NCBI GenBank assembly: GCA_015055615.1
Contig: SVHT01000003.1
Location: 123,669 to 187,668, forward strand
Reading direction: 5' to 3'
DNA length: 64,000 bases
From: Clostridiales bacterium
Lineage (GTDB): Bacteria > Bacillota > Clostridia > Christensenellales > Borkfalkiaceae
This document shows positions 41,300-50,339 of this stretch, one piece after another. Numbering within the stretch: position 1 is the stretch's first letter; each line of letters starts with the position of its first letter. A model generated the notes under the pieces. The model was not told where the DNA came from. It worked only from the letters and a program-made list of their open reading frames with translations, and made no database searches. A program made the translations under genes and the position numbers.

Positions 41300-41644
41300 A
41301 TGAAGGATATTGGTGGTAGGATTAGAGAATTACGAAAGGAAATGGATTGCACACAAAGCAAGCTTGCGGATATTTTAGGGGTCACGCAGGACAGTATTTC
41401 GCTGTGGGAAAACGATAAAAGGATTCCTGATACGCAGTATATCGTTGCGATGGCGAAATTTTTCGACGTAACGACCGATTATTTGTTGGGGCTTACCGAC
41501 GAATATAGGAGTGTTCGGTTTAACGAAGAAAATAGACGTTTGAACCTGCCGCCCGAGGAAAATATGCTCTTAAAAAAATACCGCGCTATGTCGAACAAGG
41601 AAAAGGCGCTGTTGATGCAATATATGCAATTACTGAAAAATTGA
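41300..41644 (+). CDS. XRE family transcriptional regulator
   Basis: A 114-residue repressor-type protein. Residues about 7-62 form a helix-turn-helix of the Cro/CI family (IRELRKEMDCTQSKLADILGVTQ..., then SLWENDKRIPD). A short C-terminal helix (ENMLLKKYRAMSNKEKALLMQYM) is typical of dimerising members. GGGAG lies 6 nt before the ATG at 41300, which I prefer to the GTG at 41297. It is transcribed away from the AT-rich operon, with three ACGACA-N3-TGTCGT boxes between, the usual layout for a repressor controlling itself and its neighbour. Confidence 0.9.
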   Translation: MKDIGGRIRELRKEMDCTQSKLADILGVTQDSISLWENDKRIPDTQYIVAMAKFFDVTTDYLLGLTDEYRSVRFNEENRRLNLPPEENMLLKKYRAMSNKEKALLMQYMQLLKN

Positions 41645-41651
41645 CGAATAA

Positions 41652-41687
41652 AAAACACCGTTACGGATTGAACCGTAGCGGTGTTTT
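41652..41687. terminator. Bidirectional terminator between the XRE gene and metA
   Basis: 15-bp stem AAAACACCGTTACGG / CCGTAGCGGTGTTTT (one G-T pair) with a 6-nt loop. Confidence 0.92.
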
Positions 41688-41700
41688 TATCTAACATATA

Positions 41701-42627
41701 TTATTTAGTCTCTTCCACTTTTTTGATATCGTACGGAGTGCTTTGGTAAACGAAATAGTTCAACCAGTTTGAAAAAAGCAAGTGCGCATGCCCGCGCCAA
41801 GAAACGAGGGGCGGCTGCGTATCGTCGTCGCCCGGAAAATAATTTTTCGGGATAGAAATGGGCTTTCCTTGCGACAAATCACGCAAATACTCGTTTTTCA
41901 AGGTATCCGCATCGTATTCCGAGTGTCCCGTGATAAAAATCTGTCTACCGTTTTTTGTGGTAATTGCGTACACGCCCGTCTCGTCCGACGACGCCAAGAT
42001 ACGCAAGGGCCAAACCTTTTCGATATCTTCGCGGAGCACCGTTGTGTGCCGAGATTGCGGCACCATAAACACGTCGTCAAAACCACGGAATAAAATGGAG
42101 TTTTTATATTCGACGCGGTGGGGGAAAACCCCGAACATCTTTTCAGCAACGCCGTGCTTTTGAATACCGTAATGGTAATAAAGCCCCGCCTGCGCCCCCC
42201 AACAAACGTGGAAAGTGCTGTGGACGTGCGTTTTGCTCCACTCCATAATCTCGCAAAGCTCCTGCCAATATTCCACCTCTTCAAAGGGGAGGTGTTCCAC
42301 GGGTGCGCCCGTGATAATCATACCGTCAAAATTCTCGTTCTTCACGTCGTCAAAGGTTTTATAAAAGGCGAGCAAATGCTCTTCTGCGACGTTCTTCGAC
42401 TGATGAGATTTCGTGTGAATCAGCTCCATTTCCACCTGCAAAGGGGTATTGCCGAGCAAACGCGCAAACTGCGTTTCCGTCTCGATTTTCTTCGGCATTA
42501 AGTTCAAAATCAAGATACGCAGAGGACGAATATCTTGCGAAATTGCGCGGTTTTCGGTCATGACGAAAATATTTTCGTCCGTCAGCGTTTTCACCGCGGG
42601 TAAATTGTCGGGAATTTTAATAGGCAT
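41701..42627 (-). CDS. metA: Homoserine O-acetyltransferase (MetA family)
   Basis: Activates homoserine for methionine synthesis. The 308-residue protein has the catalytic Cys142 in [16 protein letters not shown] near residue 235 and the MetA N-terminus. The acyl-donor position holds Glu111 ([12 protein letters not shown]); in Bacillus enzymes this Glu selects acetyl-CoA, while E. coli has Gly and uses succinyl-CoA. I therefore call it an acetyltransferase despite the usual succinyltransferase label. It lies 47 bp after metY, which would use its product. Confidence 0.92.
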   Translation of the reverse strand: MPIKIPDNLPAVKTLTDENIFVMTENRAISQDIRPLRILILNLMPKKIETETQFARLLGNTPLQVEMELIHTKSHQSKNVAEEHLLAFYKTFDDVKNENFDGMIITGAPVEHLPFEEVEYWQELCEIMEWSKTHVHSTFHVCWGAQAGLYYHYGIQKHGVAEKMFGVFPHRVEYKNSILFRGFDDVFMVPQSRHTTVLREDIEKVWPLRILASSDETGVYAITTKNGRQIFITGHSEYDADTLKNEYLRDLSQGKPISIPKNYFPGDDDTQPPLVSWRGHAHLLFSNWLNYFVYQSTPYDIKKVEETK

Positions 42628-42674
42628 ATCGTTTACCGTTCGCCGTCTTTTGCGGCGAATTTTCCTTTTTTGTC

Positions 42675-43964
42675 TTAAATGGTTTGCAGAGCTTGTTCAA
42701 TATCCGCAATCAAATCTTCGTAATTTTCCAAGCCACAAGAAAGGCGTACAAGGTCGCCGGGTACGCCCGCCGCAATCAGTTCTTCTTCGTTCATCTGTCT
42801 ATGCGTTGCGCTTGCGGGGTGTAAACAACAGCTCCGCGCGTCCGCAACGTGCGTTTCAATGGCAATCAAGCGCAAAGCCTTCATAAACTTTTCCGCCGCC
42901 GCTCTTCCGCCTTTCACGCCAAAGCTTACGACGCCGCACGTGCCTTTCGGCATATATTTTTGCGCCGTTTCATAATATTTATTCGACACAAGACCGGGGT
43001 AGTTCACCCAACCGATTTTATCGTTTTGTTCAAGATATTCCGCCACCTTTTGCGCGTTCAAACAATGCCGTTCCATGCGGACGTGCAGGCTTTCTAAACC
43101 GAGGTTGAGATAAAAAGCGCTCTGCGGGGACTGCGTACAGCCAAAATCACGCATCAACTGCGCCGTTGCCTTGGTGATAAACGCGCCGCCCAAGCCGAAT
43201 TTGGTGGCATACGTGATGCCGTGATAGCTATCGTCGGGGGTGCAAAGCCCAGGGAATTTATCCGCGTGCGCCAACCAATCGAATTTACCGCTATCCACGA
43301 TACAACCGCCCACCGCAACGCCGTGTCCGTCCATATACTTCGTGGTGGAGTGGGTTACGATGTCTGCGCCAAACTCAAACGGGCGACAGTTAATCGGGGT
43401 AGCGAAAGTGTTGTCGATAATCAAAGGCACGCCGTGTTTATGCGCCGCGTTTGCAAATTTTTCGATATCCAAAACGGTGAGGGCGGGGTTGGCAATCGTT
43501 TCGCCAAATACTGCTTTCGTGTTGGGACGGAACGCCTTTTCCAATTCTTCTGCCGTGCAGTCGGGAGAAACGAAGGTAAATTCGATGCCCATTTTCTTCA
43601 TGGTCACGGCGAAGAGGTTAAACGTACCGCCGTAGATAGAGGACGACGAAATGATATGGTCGCCACAGGTCGCAATATTAAATACTGCAAAGAAATTCGC
43701 CGCTTGTCCCGACGAGAGGAGCATCGCCGCGCTGCCGCCTTCCAATTCGCAAATCTTCGCTGCAACGGTATCGCACGTCGGGTTTTGCAGACGAGAATAA
43801 AAATATCCGCTCGCTTCCAAATCGAACAGTTTTCCCATGTCCTCACTCGTCGCGTATTTAAACGTGGTGCTTTGGATAATAGGCACCTGTCTAGGTTCGC
43901 CGTTGCCGGGGGTGTAACCGCCCTGAACGCATTTGGTCTCAATTCTGCGCTGATTCTTGTCCAT
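42675..43964 (-). CDS. metY: O-acetylhomoserine sulfhydrylase
   Basis: PLP enzyme of 429 residues that makes homocysteine directly from O-acetylhomoserine and sulfide. The PLP lysine lies in [12 protein letters not shown] near residue 207, YSRLQNPT near 55 and GLENYEDLI at the C-terminus. Length and C-terminal sequence match the Cys/Met metabolism family. The frame extends to 44024, but AAGGAG lies 5 nt before the ATG at 43964. With metA it forms a complete sulfhydrylation route on one minus-strand operon. The leader is about 60 nt, too short for a SAM riboswitch. Confidence 0.93.
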   Translation of the reverse strand: MDKNQRRIETKCVQGGYTPGNGEPRQVPIIQSTTFKYATSEDMGKLFDLEASGYFYSRLQNPTCDTVAAKICELEGGSAAMLLSSGQAANFFAVFNIATCGDHIISSSSIYGGTFNLFAVTMKKMGIEFTFVSPDCTAEELEKAFRPNTKAVFGETIANPALTVLDIEKFANAAHKHGVPLIIDNTFATPINCRPFEFGADIVTHSTTKYMDGHGVAVGGCIVDSGKFDWLAHADKFPGLCTPDDSYHGITYATKFGLGGAFITKATAQLMRDFGCTQSPQSAFYLNLGLESLHVRMERHCLNAQKVAEYLEQNDKIGWVNYPGLVSNKYYETAQKYMPKGTCGVVSFGVKGGRAAAEKFMKALRLIAIETHVADARSCCLHPASATHRQMNEEELIAAGVPGDLVRLSCGLENYEDLIADIEQALQTI

Positions 43965-44028
43965 AAAAACTCCTTGCGCGCGTGTGTGCAAGCGTACGCG
44001 TGACTTTATAAAATTCACTATCACGTTA

Positions 44029-44058
44029 AGTATACCACGATAAACCGCCTTTCGTCAA
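44029..44058 (-). promoter_or_regulatory. Promoter of metY-metA
   Basis: Minus strand TTGACG (44058-44053), 18-bp spacer, TATACT (44034-44029). CGTGA and TCACG arms (43999-44026 region) flank the start point and might form an operator. Confidence 0.7.
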
Positions 44059-44123
44059 GTATTTTTCACGTTTTCCGCAGTCCCAGCGGATAAAAAACCG
44101 TCGCTTGTTCCACAATATTGAAT

Positions 44124-46298
44124 ATGAAGAAAAAAAAGGCAAATTTCCAAGGAAAAATAGGCGCGCTCTTGCTTTCGTTTCTACCCGTGTCGATGACTTT
44201 TTGCTTTTCGGGTTGCCAAAAATCGAACGTCGCAGACGTGCTCCCCGACGTCGTTTACCGTGAAAATTATGACAGCGTGTACGGGGCAATCGGTGAAAAG
44301 GTGAGCTTGGATTCCGTCCGTGAGGGAGCGGACGGCAGAGCTTACGCCACCGTGGACGGCAAAGAATATGAACTCGGCATGGATTTTTTATCTATGGCAA
44401 TGGTTTACAACGCCCGTCCTACGTCTAATTTTTCCACGCCTATGGACGCATATAACGAGTGGTGGCGACTGTTTATCCAGCGTTGGAATTGGCTCGTACC
44501 CGAGGTGCCCCTTTATTCCAACCGCTATTATGATATTTACAACGCCAAGATTGATAAGCTGGATACCACGCCCTATTGGGACGTGGCGAGCGCAATCGTC
44601 GGCGCAACCGTGACCAACGGCGATTCGGTTATTTTGGGTAGTATTACCGAGCTTTCGGGCGCGTTTCGCAACGCCGCTTTCGGTAAATCGTCGGCGGGCG
44701 CGGCGGATTTGGATATCCAGGAGCTCACCAGCGGTTATTCGACGGTGATTACGGACCGTGGTGGGGTGTATGCGTGGGCGGACGAAAATATTTTGCGCTT
44801 TCACGAAGAAAGGGAAAACTCCGACGGCACAAAAACTTTTACGTTACAGATTGCAGACAACCTCGTGTTTTCAGACGGTTCGCCTATTAAGGCGGAAAAC
44901 TATCTCGTGGGACTGCTTGTAGGCAGTAGTCAGGTTATGCGAGAGGCAGGAGGCGGGGACGCGGTCGGGTTGACTTTGGTTGGTTACGAGGACTTTAACG
45001 CCTACGTCGGCGAGGGAGAGCCCGTTCCCTTTGCGGGGGTGCGGCTGTTGGACGATACCACCTTTTCGGTGACGGTAAAAAAGGAGTATGCCGATTATTA
45101 TTACGCGATTACGTACGGCGGTTTTTCGCCCCTGCCCACAGCGCTGTATTTGGGGCAATATACCATAAAGGACGGGGGACGGGGGGCGTATATTGAGCAA
45201 GGCTTTTATCAGCGCGCGCAAAAAGACGGCATTACTGCCTACCTTATGTCGGATACGATTGAGCGCAACCTTGCCAACTTGGACGAGCGCGCCTTTCCGT
45301 ACAGCGGTCCGTACGTGGTGGAACGCTACGATAACGCAACACGGGTGGCGACTTTGCGAAAAAATCCGCACTATAAAGGGGACCACCGTGGCAAGCCGAG
45401 TATCGAGAGGATATCCTACGTCAAGATTATATCCGAAACCCAACTCGACCAGTTGACGAAAGGGCGTGTGGACGTGCTTGCGGGGGTGACGGGGGGCGAA
45501 GAAACGAAAGCGGCGCTCTCCGTCGTCGATAACGTTCGGTTCAAAGAAAACCATTACGACAGGGCGGGGTACGGTAAGCTTGCTTTCCGTTGCGATTTTG
45601 GCCCGACGCAGTTCGCGCAGGTGCGCCGTGCGGTTATGCACACGATTGACCGCGACGAGTTTGCGCAGACCTTTACAGGGGGGTACGGGGGTGTGGTGCA
45701 CGCCCCTTATCACGCGGGTTTGGACGCCTATTTGGCGGTGAAAAACAGGTTAAAATTGAATAAGTATCCGTACAGTGTGGATAGGGCAAAGGAAGAATTG
45801 ATTGCGGGCGGTTGGACGTATAACGCAGACGGCAGTCCGTACGACGAAAATAGGGGTGGAGTGCGTTATAAAAAGCTCTCGGGCTATGAAAAGACGTACA
45901 ATAACTTGACGTTCGCCTCTACGGACAACCGATACAAAACGGTAAAGATAAACGGCGAGTATTATATGCCCCTCGTTATCAACTGGATGGGCACTCAACC
46001 TAACCCCGTCACCGACCAACTGATTACCGCTTGGCAAAACAATCCGAACGCAGGCGCAAAAATCGGTGCGTATCTCACCTATTCGTCGGGAAACATGAAT
46101 TCTGCCCTTTACGGCGAATATTGTCAAATGCCCGCCTACGGTTTTACCCGCGCGAGGTACGGCGCGGTGAATTTCGCCACGGGCTTTACGGGGGCGGCGT
46201 ACGATCAATCCCTCTCGTGGACGATTGCACCCGAAAAATACGACAATTACAGTACTAATTTCTTGCGGGACGAGGCGGATTTTCTATACAAAGGATAG
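44124..46298 (+). CDS. ABC transporter substrate-binding lipoprotein (family 5, oligopeptide type)
   Basis: A 724-residue extracellular solute-binding protein anchored by lipid. The signal peptide ends in FCFSGC, with Cys near residue 31. The mature protein shows family-5 (OppA/DppA/NikA) features such as TFTLQIADNLVFSDGSPIKAENYL near residue 236 and RRAVMHTIDRDEFAQ near 505. It is longer than typical OppA (about 540), with extra sequence in the N-terminal half. No Shine-Dalgarno sequence is visible before the ATG; a TTG two codons upstream is an alternative start. It heads the five-gene importer operon. Confidence 0.85.
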   Translation: MKKKKANFQGKIGALLLSFLPVSMTFCFSGCQKSNVADVLPDVVYRENYDSVYGAIGEKVSLDSVREGADGRAYATVDGKEYELGMDFLSMAMVYNARPTSNFSTPMDAYNEWWRLFIQRWNWLVPEVPLYSNRYYDIYNAKIDKLDTTPYWDVASAIVGATVTNGDSVILGSITELSGAFRNAAFGKSSAGAADLDIQELTSGYSTVITDRGGVYAWADENILRFHEERENSDGTKTFTLQIADNLVFSDGSPIKAENYLVGLLVGSSQVMREAGGGDAVGLTLVGYEDFNAYVGEGEPVPFAGVRLLDDTTFSVTVKKEYADYYYAITYGGFSPLPTALYLGQYTIKDGGRGAYIEQGFYQRAQKDGITAYLMSDTIERNLANLDERAFPYSGPYVVERYDNATRVATLRKNPHYKGDHRGKPSIERISYVKIISETQLDQLTKGRVDVLAGVTGGEETKAALSVVDNVRFKENHYDRAGYGKLAFRCDFGPTQFAQVRRAVMHTIDRDEFAQTFTGGYGGVVHAPYHAGLDAYLAVKNRLKLNKYPYSVDRAKEELIAGGWTYNADGSPYDENRGGVRYKKLSGYEKTYNNLTFASTDNRYKTVKINGEYYMPLVINWMGTQPNPVTDQLITAWQNNPNAGAKIGAYLTYSSGNMNSALYGEYCQMPAYGFTRARYGAVNFATGFTGAAYDQSLSWTIAPEKYDNYSTNFLRDEADFLYKG

Positions 46299-46302
46299 GG
46301 TA

Positions 46303-46316
46303 CGTGTCGCAACGAA
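46303..46316 (+). repeat. Dispersed intergenic repeat CGTGTCGCAACGAA, copy 2
   Basis: Identical over 14 bp to 39283-39296 and likewise just after a stop codon. Confidence 0.5.
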
Positions 46317-46337
46317 CACAATATAAGGAGAAAAAAC

Positions 46338-47354
46338 TTGGCAAATTATATCCTAAAACGAACGCTATATCTTTTGGCGGTGTTGCTCGTGCTTTCCTTT
46401 TTGGTATTTGCGATATACAATATGCTGCCTATCGATAAAGCGGCGGATATGGCGATGCAAGAAATCGCCGCCAATAAAAATTTAATCTATGCGGAGCGTT
46501 ATTTGTATTGGCAACGCCGATTGGGTTTGGACGGCAACCTCTTTACACGCTATCTGCGTTGGTTGGGACTAAAATCCTTTTATGATGGGACGTTCAACGG
46601 ACTGTTGCAAGGCAACCTCGGCAAATCCGTCGTCTATGGCAAGCCCGTTGCGCAGGTCATCAAAGAACCCTTGCAAAACACCGTATTTTTAAACGCGTTT
46701 GCTGCGTTAGCGGCGCTTGGTATCACGATACCGCTCGGTATTTTTTGCGCGCGGAAAAAGGGGAGTAAGCGCGATTTTGCGGTACAAGTCGGCACGATTG
46801 TAGGGTACAGTATGCCCGTCTTTATCACGGCGATTTTATTTATTTGGCTGTTTGCCGTAAAGCTTGGAATTTTTCCCGTGTCGGGCATGAACTCGGTCGG
46901 TAAGGATTATACGGGCGTAAGAGCGTTTTTGGACAAGCTTTACCACTTTGCCCTACCATTGATTGTTATGACCTTTTGTTCGCTTGGGGGTATGACGAGG
47001 TACGTCCGCGCGGCAATGCTCGACGCGCTTCGGCTTGATTGTATCCGCACGGCAAGGGCAAAGGGCTTGCGTGAGGGCAGAGTGGTACGCTCACATGCGT
47101 GGCGCAACGCCTTAATCCCCATTGTGGCGCTCGTTATCGGTTGGTTGCTCGGCATTTTTTCGGGGTCTATTATGATTGAAAATATTTTCGGTATCAACGG
47201 AATCGGCAAAGTATATTTCGATGCATTGACGGCAAACGACAACGAGGTAGTGTTGGCAATGCAGATGTTTTACGTGCTACTTGCGCTCGTGGGGAATTTA
47301 CTCGTGGACTTGGCGTACGGACTCGTCGATCCTCGTATCCGCGTCGGAAAATAG
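46338..47354 (+). CDS. ABC transporter permease, OppB/DppB type
   Basis: A 338-residue inner-membrane permease with six helices, starting with the family N-terminus YILKRTLYLLAVLLVLSFLVF. The EAA-type coupling loop is ARAKGLREGRVVRSHAWRNALIP near residue 233. It forms the translocation pore with the next gene product. The start codon is TTG, with AAGGAG 7 nt upstream; no ATG is suitably placed. Confidence 0.9.
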   Translation: MANYILKRTLYLLAVLLVLSFLVFAIYNMLPIDKAADMAMQEIAANKNLIYAERYLYWQRRLGLDGNLFTRYLRWLGLKSFYDGTFNGLLQGNLGKSVVYGKPVAQVIKEPLQNTVFLNAFAALAALGITIPLGIFCARKKGSKRDFAVQVGTIVGYSMPVFITAILFIWLFAVKLGIFPVSGMNSVGKDYTGVRAFLDKLYHFALPLIVMTFCSLGGMTRYVRAAMLDALRLDCIRTARAKGLREGRVVRSHAWRNALIPIVALVIGWLLGIFSGSIMIENIFGINGIGKVYFDALTANDNEVVLAMQMFYVLLALVGNLLVDLAYGLVDPRIRVGK

Positions 47355-47363
47355 GGGGGGAAT

Positions 47364-49298
47364 ATGCAATCGAAAAAAAACGTCATACAACGTGCTTGGG
47401 GGCATACCGTGTCCGCGTTCAAACGCTTTTTTCGTTGGGTAAAACGCGGTGTTTTCGGCTCGAAAAAGGAACTTGCTACGTTGACGGCAGAGGGAACAAC
47501 GGAAAAAATAGAAAGTCCCTCCCGCTTATTGCGCCAAGCATTTTTTCGTAGAAAGGGCGCGGTGGTTGCTTTGATTTTTTTAGCATTGCTGTCTTTGTTC
47601 GTGTTTATTGCGCCTTGGTTTTTGCCGATAGATATCAACTATACCGACCCTTTGCAACAGAATATACCGCCTAGCTATACCCTTTGTTCTCCACCGCGCG
47701 CTTTACGGAAAAACGTCAAGACAATCGACGGCTTTTCCGATTTCACGGTGGGAGTGAATGGCGAAGGACAGCTCTTTGTTTGGGGGAACACAAAAAACCG
47801 TTTGGCGGGCATCGACGTTCAAAAAACCCCCGACACGGTACGCAACGAAGGCGTTATAACGGCGAGCGCGGGCAAGGACCATATCGCCGCCATAACCAAA
47901 TCGGGCAAAATCGTCTGTTGGGGGGATAACAGCTGCGGTCAATTCGGGACGGAACGTATACTCGGCTCTCTTCCTATGCACGAAAGGATAGCAGACGGGG
48001 TGACGGCGGAAGAGGTAGTACAGCTTGTTTGTGGATATCAGGCGACGGCGCTTGTGCTTGCCGACCATACCGCCTACGCATGGGGAAACACGAACACGGT
48101 GCGCAATTTGGAAGAGTTTCACGCGCTCGCGGACGTGCAAAAGGTCTGTTTTACCAATTCGTTTGCCATCGCTTTAAGGACGGACGGCAGTATTTACGTG
48201 GGGACGGAGCCAATTTTTTACGGTGCGGTCAGTTTGAAAGAGGGCAAGCAAGCGGATTTTGATAGATATATGCTCGACAAGAGATGCGTGGATATCGCCA
48301 CGGACGGCAAATGTATTGCGGTGGTGACGGAAGATGGCGATTTGGTGGTGTCGGGCGCGTTTGAAAACGGCGAGGATATTCTGCCAAGGCTGGTGACGGG
48401 GGAATATTTCACGTCCGTTGACGGCGGTACGAGGCATTTTGTCGGTGTAACCAATCTCGGCAACGCATACGCGTGGGGGCATAACGTCTACGGTCAATGC
48501 GAAGTTTTCGGGTTTTACAGCGTAGGCGCGCGGGCGTATGCAGGCTCGTTGCAGACGTACGTAGCGACCGCGGACGGACGGTTGGCAAACAAGGCGGGGC
48601 TGAAAGGGTATATTATGGGCACGGACGGCAAGGGACGGGACGTGTTCACGCGGATTGCGCACGGCGGTAAAACCACGTTGACAATCGGTGCCGTTGCGGT
48701 ACTCGTTTCCCTCGTAATCGGGGTGTTGGTCGGTTGCGTAGCGGGATATTTTGGCGGAGCAATCGACACCTTACTCATGCGTATCACGGAAATTTTTTCC
48801 TCAATACCCTTTTTGCCGTTTGCAATGCTCCTATCCCAAATCATCAAAAATTACAGCGTCAGCGAAAGTATGCGTCTTCTAATCATCATGCTGATTTTAG
48901 GGGCGCTGTCGTGGACGGGGTTAGCGCGTATGGTGCGAGGACAAGTCCTCGCCGAGCGTGAAAAGGAATTCGTAACCGCCGCGCGCGCTATGGGGGTGCG
49001 TGAGGGAAAAATCGCTTTTCGTCACGTACTACCCAATGTCCTTTCGGTGATTTTGGTCAGCGCAACGCTCGATTTTGCAGGTTGTCTTTTGACGGAATCC
49101 TCTCTGTCCTATTTGGGGTTTGGCGTACAACAACCACGACCTACTTGGGGGAATATGCTGACGGGGAGCAACAGCAGTATCGTGATACAAAATTATTGGT
49201 GGCAATGGCTATTCCCCGCGCTGTTTTTATCCCTTGCGGTGATTTGCATTAACGTAATCGGGGACGCTTTGCGCGACGCCCTCGACCCAAAGGAGTAA
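47364..49298 (+). CDS. OppC/DppC-type permease with inserted RCC1-like beta-propeller
   Basis: A 644-residue permease, about twice the usual length. Residues 65-88 form the first membrane helix after a basic tail, and residues about 418-644 are a normal OppC body: GTDGKGRDVFTRIAHGGK, four or five helices and the coupling loop AARAMGVREGKIAFRHVLPN near 540. Between them, residues about 105-416 are an extracellular insertion of RCC1 character, with repeats such as GQLFVWGN (135), GKIVCWGDNSCGQFG (181), HTAYAWGN (235), GSIYVG (275), GDLVVSG (325) and GNAYAWGHNVYGQCE (366). The insertion replaces the short loop that normally leads to GTD..GRD. The frame is unbroken, so it is not a chimeric artefact of frameshifting. 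Confidence 0.88.
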   Translation: MQSKKNVIQRAWGHTVSAFKRFFRWVKRGVFGSKKELATLTAEGTTEKIESPSRLLRQAFFRRKGAVVALIFLALLSLFVFIAPWFLPIDINYTDPLQQNIPPSYTLCSPPRALRKNVKTIDGFSDFTVGVNGEGQLFVWGNTKNRLAGIDVQKTPDTVRNEGVITASAGKDHIAAITKSGKIVCWGDNSCGQFGTERILGSLPMHERIADGVTAEEVVQLVCGYQATALVLADHTAYAWGNTNTVRNLEEFHALADVQKVCFTNSFAIALRTDGSIYVGTEPIFYGAVSLKEGKQADFDRYMLDKRCVDIATDGKCIAVVTEDGDLVVSGAFENGEDILPRLVTGEYFTSVDGGTRHFVGVTNLGNAYAWGHNVYGQCEVFGFYSVGARAYAGSLQTYVATADGRLANKAGLKGYIMGTDGKGRDVFTRIAHGGKTTLTIGAVAVLVSLVIGVLVGCVAGYFGGAIDTLLMRITEIFSSIPFLPFAMLLSQIIKNYSVSESMRLLIIMLILGALSWTGLARMVRGQVLAEREKEFVTAARAMGVREGKIAFRHVLPNVLSVILVSATLDFAGCLLTESSLSYLGFGVQQPRPTWGNMLTGSNSSIVIQNYWWQWLFPALFLSLAVICINVIGDALRDALDPKE

Positions 49299-49301
49299 GG
49301 T

Positions 49302-50339
49302 ATGTCCCTATTAGAAGTTAAAAATCTGCATACGTGTTTTAAAACACGTCGTGGTGTTGTCCGCGCGGTCAACGGCGTTTCCTTTTCGCTGGAAAGGGGA
49401 AAAACACTTGCGCTCGTAGGGGAATCGGGATCGGGAAAAAGCGTTTCAGCGCTGAGCGTTCTGCGCCTTTTGGACGGCAACGGGTATATCGAAAGCGGGG
49501 GGATATACTTCGACGACGGCGAAAATCGGGTGGATTTGGTTTCGTTATCGCCCGAAAAAATGCGTAGGGTACGGGGGAACAAAATCTCTATGATTTTCCA
49601 AGAGCCTATGACGGCGCTTAACCCCGTTTTCAGTATTGGGAAACAACTGCGCGAGCCCTTTGTTATTCACCGCGGTATGGGAAGAAAGCAGGCGAAAATA
49701 GAGGCGGAAGAGATGCTATCCGCCGTGCATATTCAAAACCCGAAACGGGTAGTAAAAAGCTATCCGCACCAATTATCAGGAGGGATGCGACAACGGGTAA
49801 TGATTGCCATGGCGCTCTCGTGTAAACCGAAGATTTTAATCGCGGACGAGCCGACGACTGCGCTCGACGTGACGATACAGGCGCAGATTTTAGGCTTGAT
49901 GAAGGAGTTGCAGGCGGAAAACGATACGGCGATTTTATTTATCACGCACGACCTTGGCGTGGTGGGGGAAATTGCAGACGACGTCGCCGTAATGTACTGC
50001 GGACAAATCGTTGAACGCGTACCTGCCCCCGCCCTTTTTAAAAAATCGGACTATGCACACCCCTATACGGAGGGGCTTTTGCGGTCCGCGCCCAGCGCCA
50101 AAACGGCGGGGAAGCGTTTGGAAAGTATCCCCGGCAACGTGCCAACTCCCTTTGCCTTACCCAAGGGGTGCAAATTTGCGCCCCGTTGTAAATATCGCAC
50201 CGAAAAATGTATCGCGGAAGAACCGCCGTTGTTCAACGTACCCGCGCAAGAGAGCGAGCGAATACACGAAATCCGTTGTTTTTATCCTAAAAAGGAGGAA
50301 CGCAAGAGTGCCGAACACAAAAAATTTGTTGTCGATTAG
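49302..50339 (+). CDS. Oligopeptide ABC transporter ATP-binding protein, OppD type
   Basis: A 345-residue ATPase. Walker A is GESGSGKS near residue 38, the signature LSGGMRQRV near 157 and Walker B ILIADEPTTALD near 178. The family C-terminal extension (about 235-325) carries a cysteine-rich segment, GCKFAPRCKYRTEKC, that in some relatives binds an iron-sulfur cluster. It starts 4 bp after the permease stop, and its 3' end overlaps the next gene by 32 nt. Confidence 0.93.
   Translation: MSLLEVKNLHTCFKTRRGVVRAVNGVSFSLERGKTLALVGESGSGKSVSALSVLRLLDGNGYIESGGIYFDDGENRVDLVSLSPEKMRRVRGNKISMIFQEPMTALNPVFSIGKQLREPFVIHRGMGRKQAKIEAEEMLSAVHIQNPKRVVKSYPHQLSGGMRQRVMIAMALSCKPKILIADEPTTALDVTIQAQILGLMKELQAENDTAILFITHDLGVVGEIADDVAVMYCGQIVERVPAPALFKKSDYAHPYTEGLLRSAPSAKTAGKRLESIPGNVPTPFALPKGCKFAPRCKYRTEKCIAEEPPLFNVPAQESERIHEIRCFYPKKEERKSAEHKKFVVD

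Noticed and set aside
43965..44028. SAM riboswitch before metY
   Set aside because: The leader after the predicted start is only about 60 nt and lacks the S-box core.
50011..50307. Longer N-terminus for the OppF-type ATPase
   Set aside because: It overlaps the oppD coding region by about 330 bp in another frame and lies before a strong AAAGGAGG site that serves the GTG at 50308.
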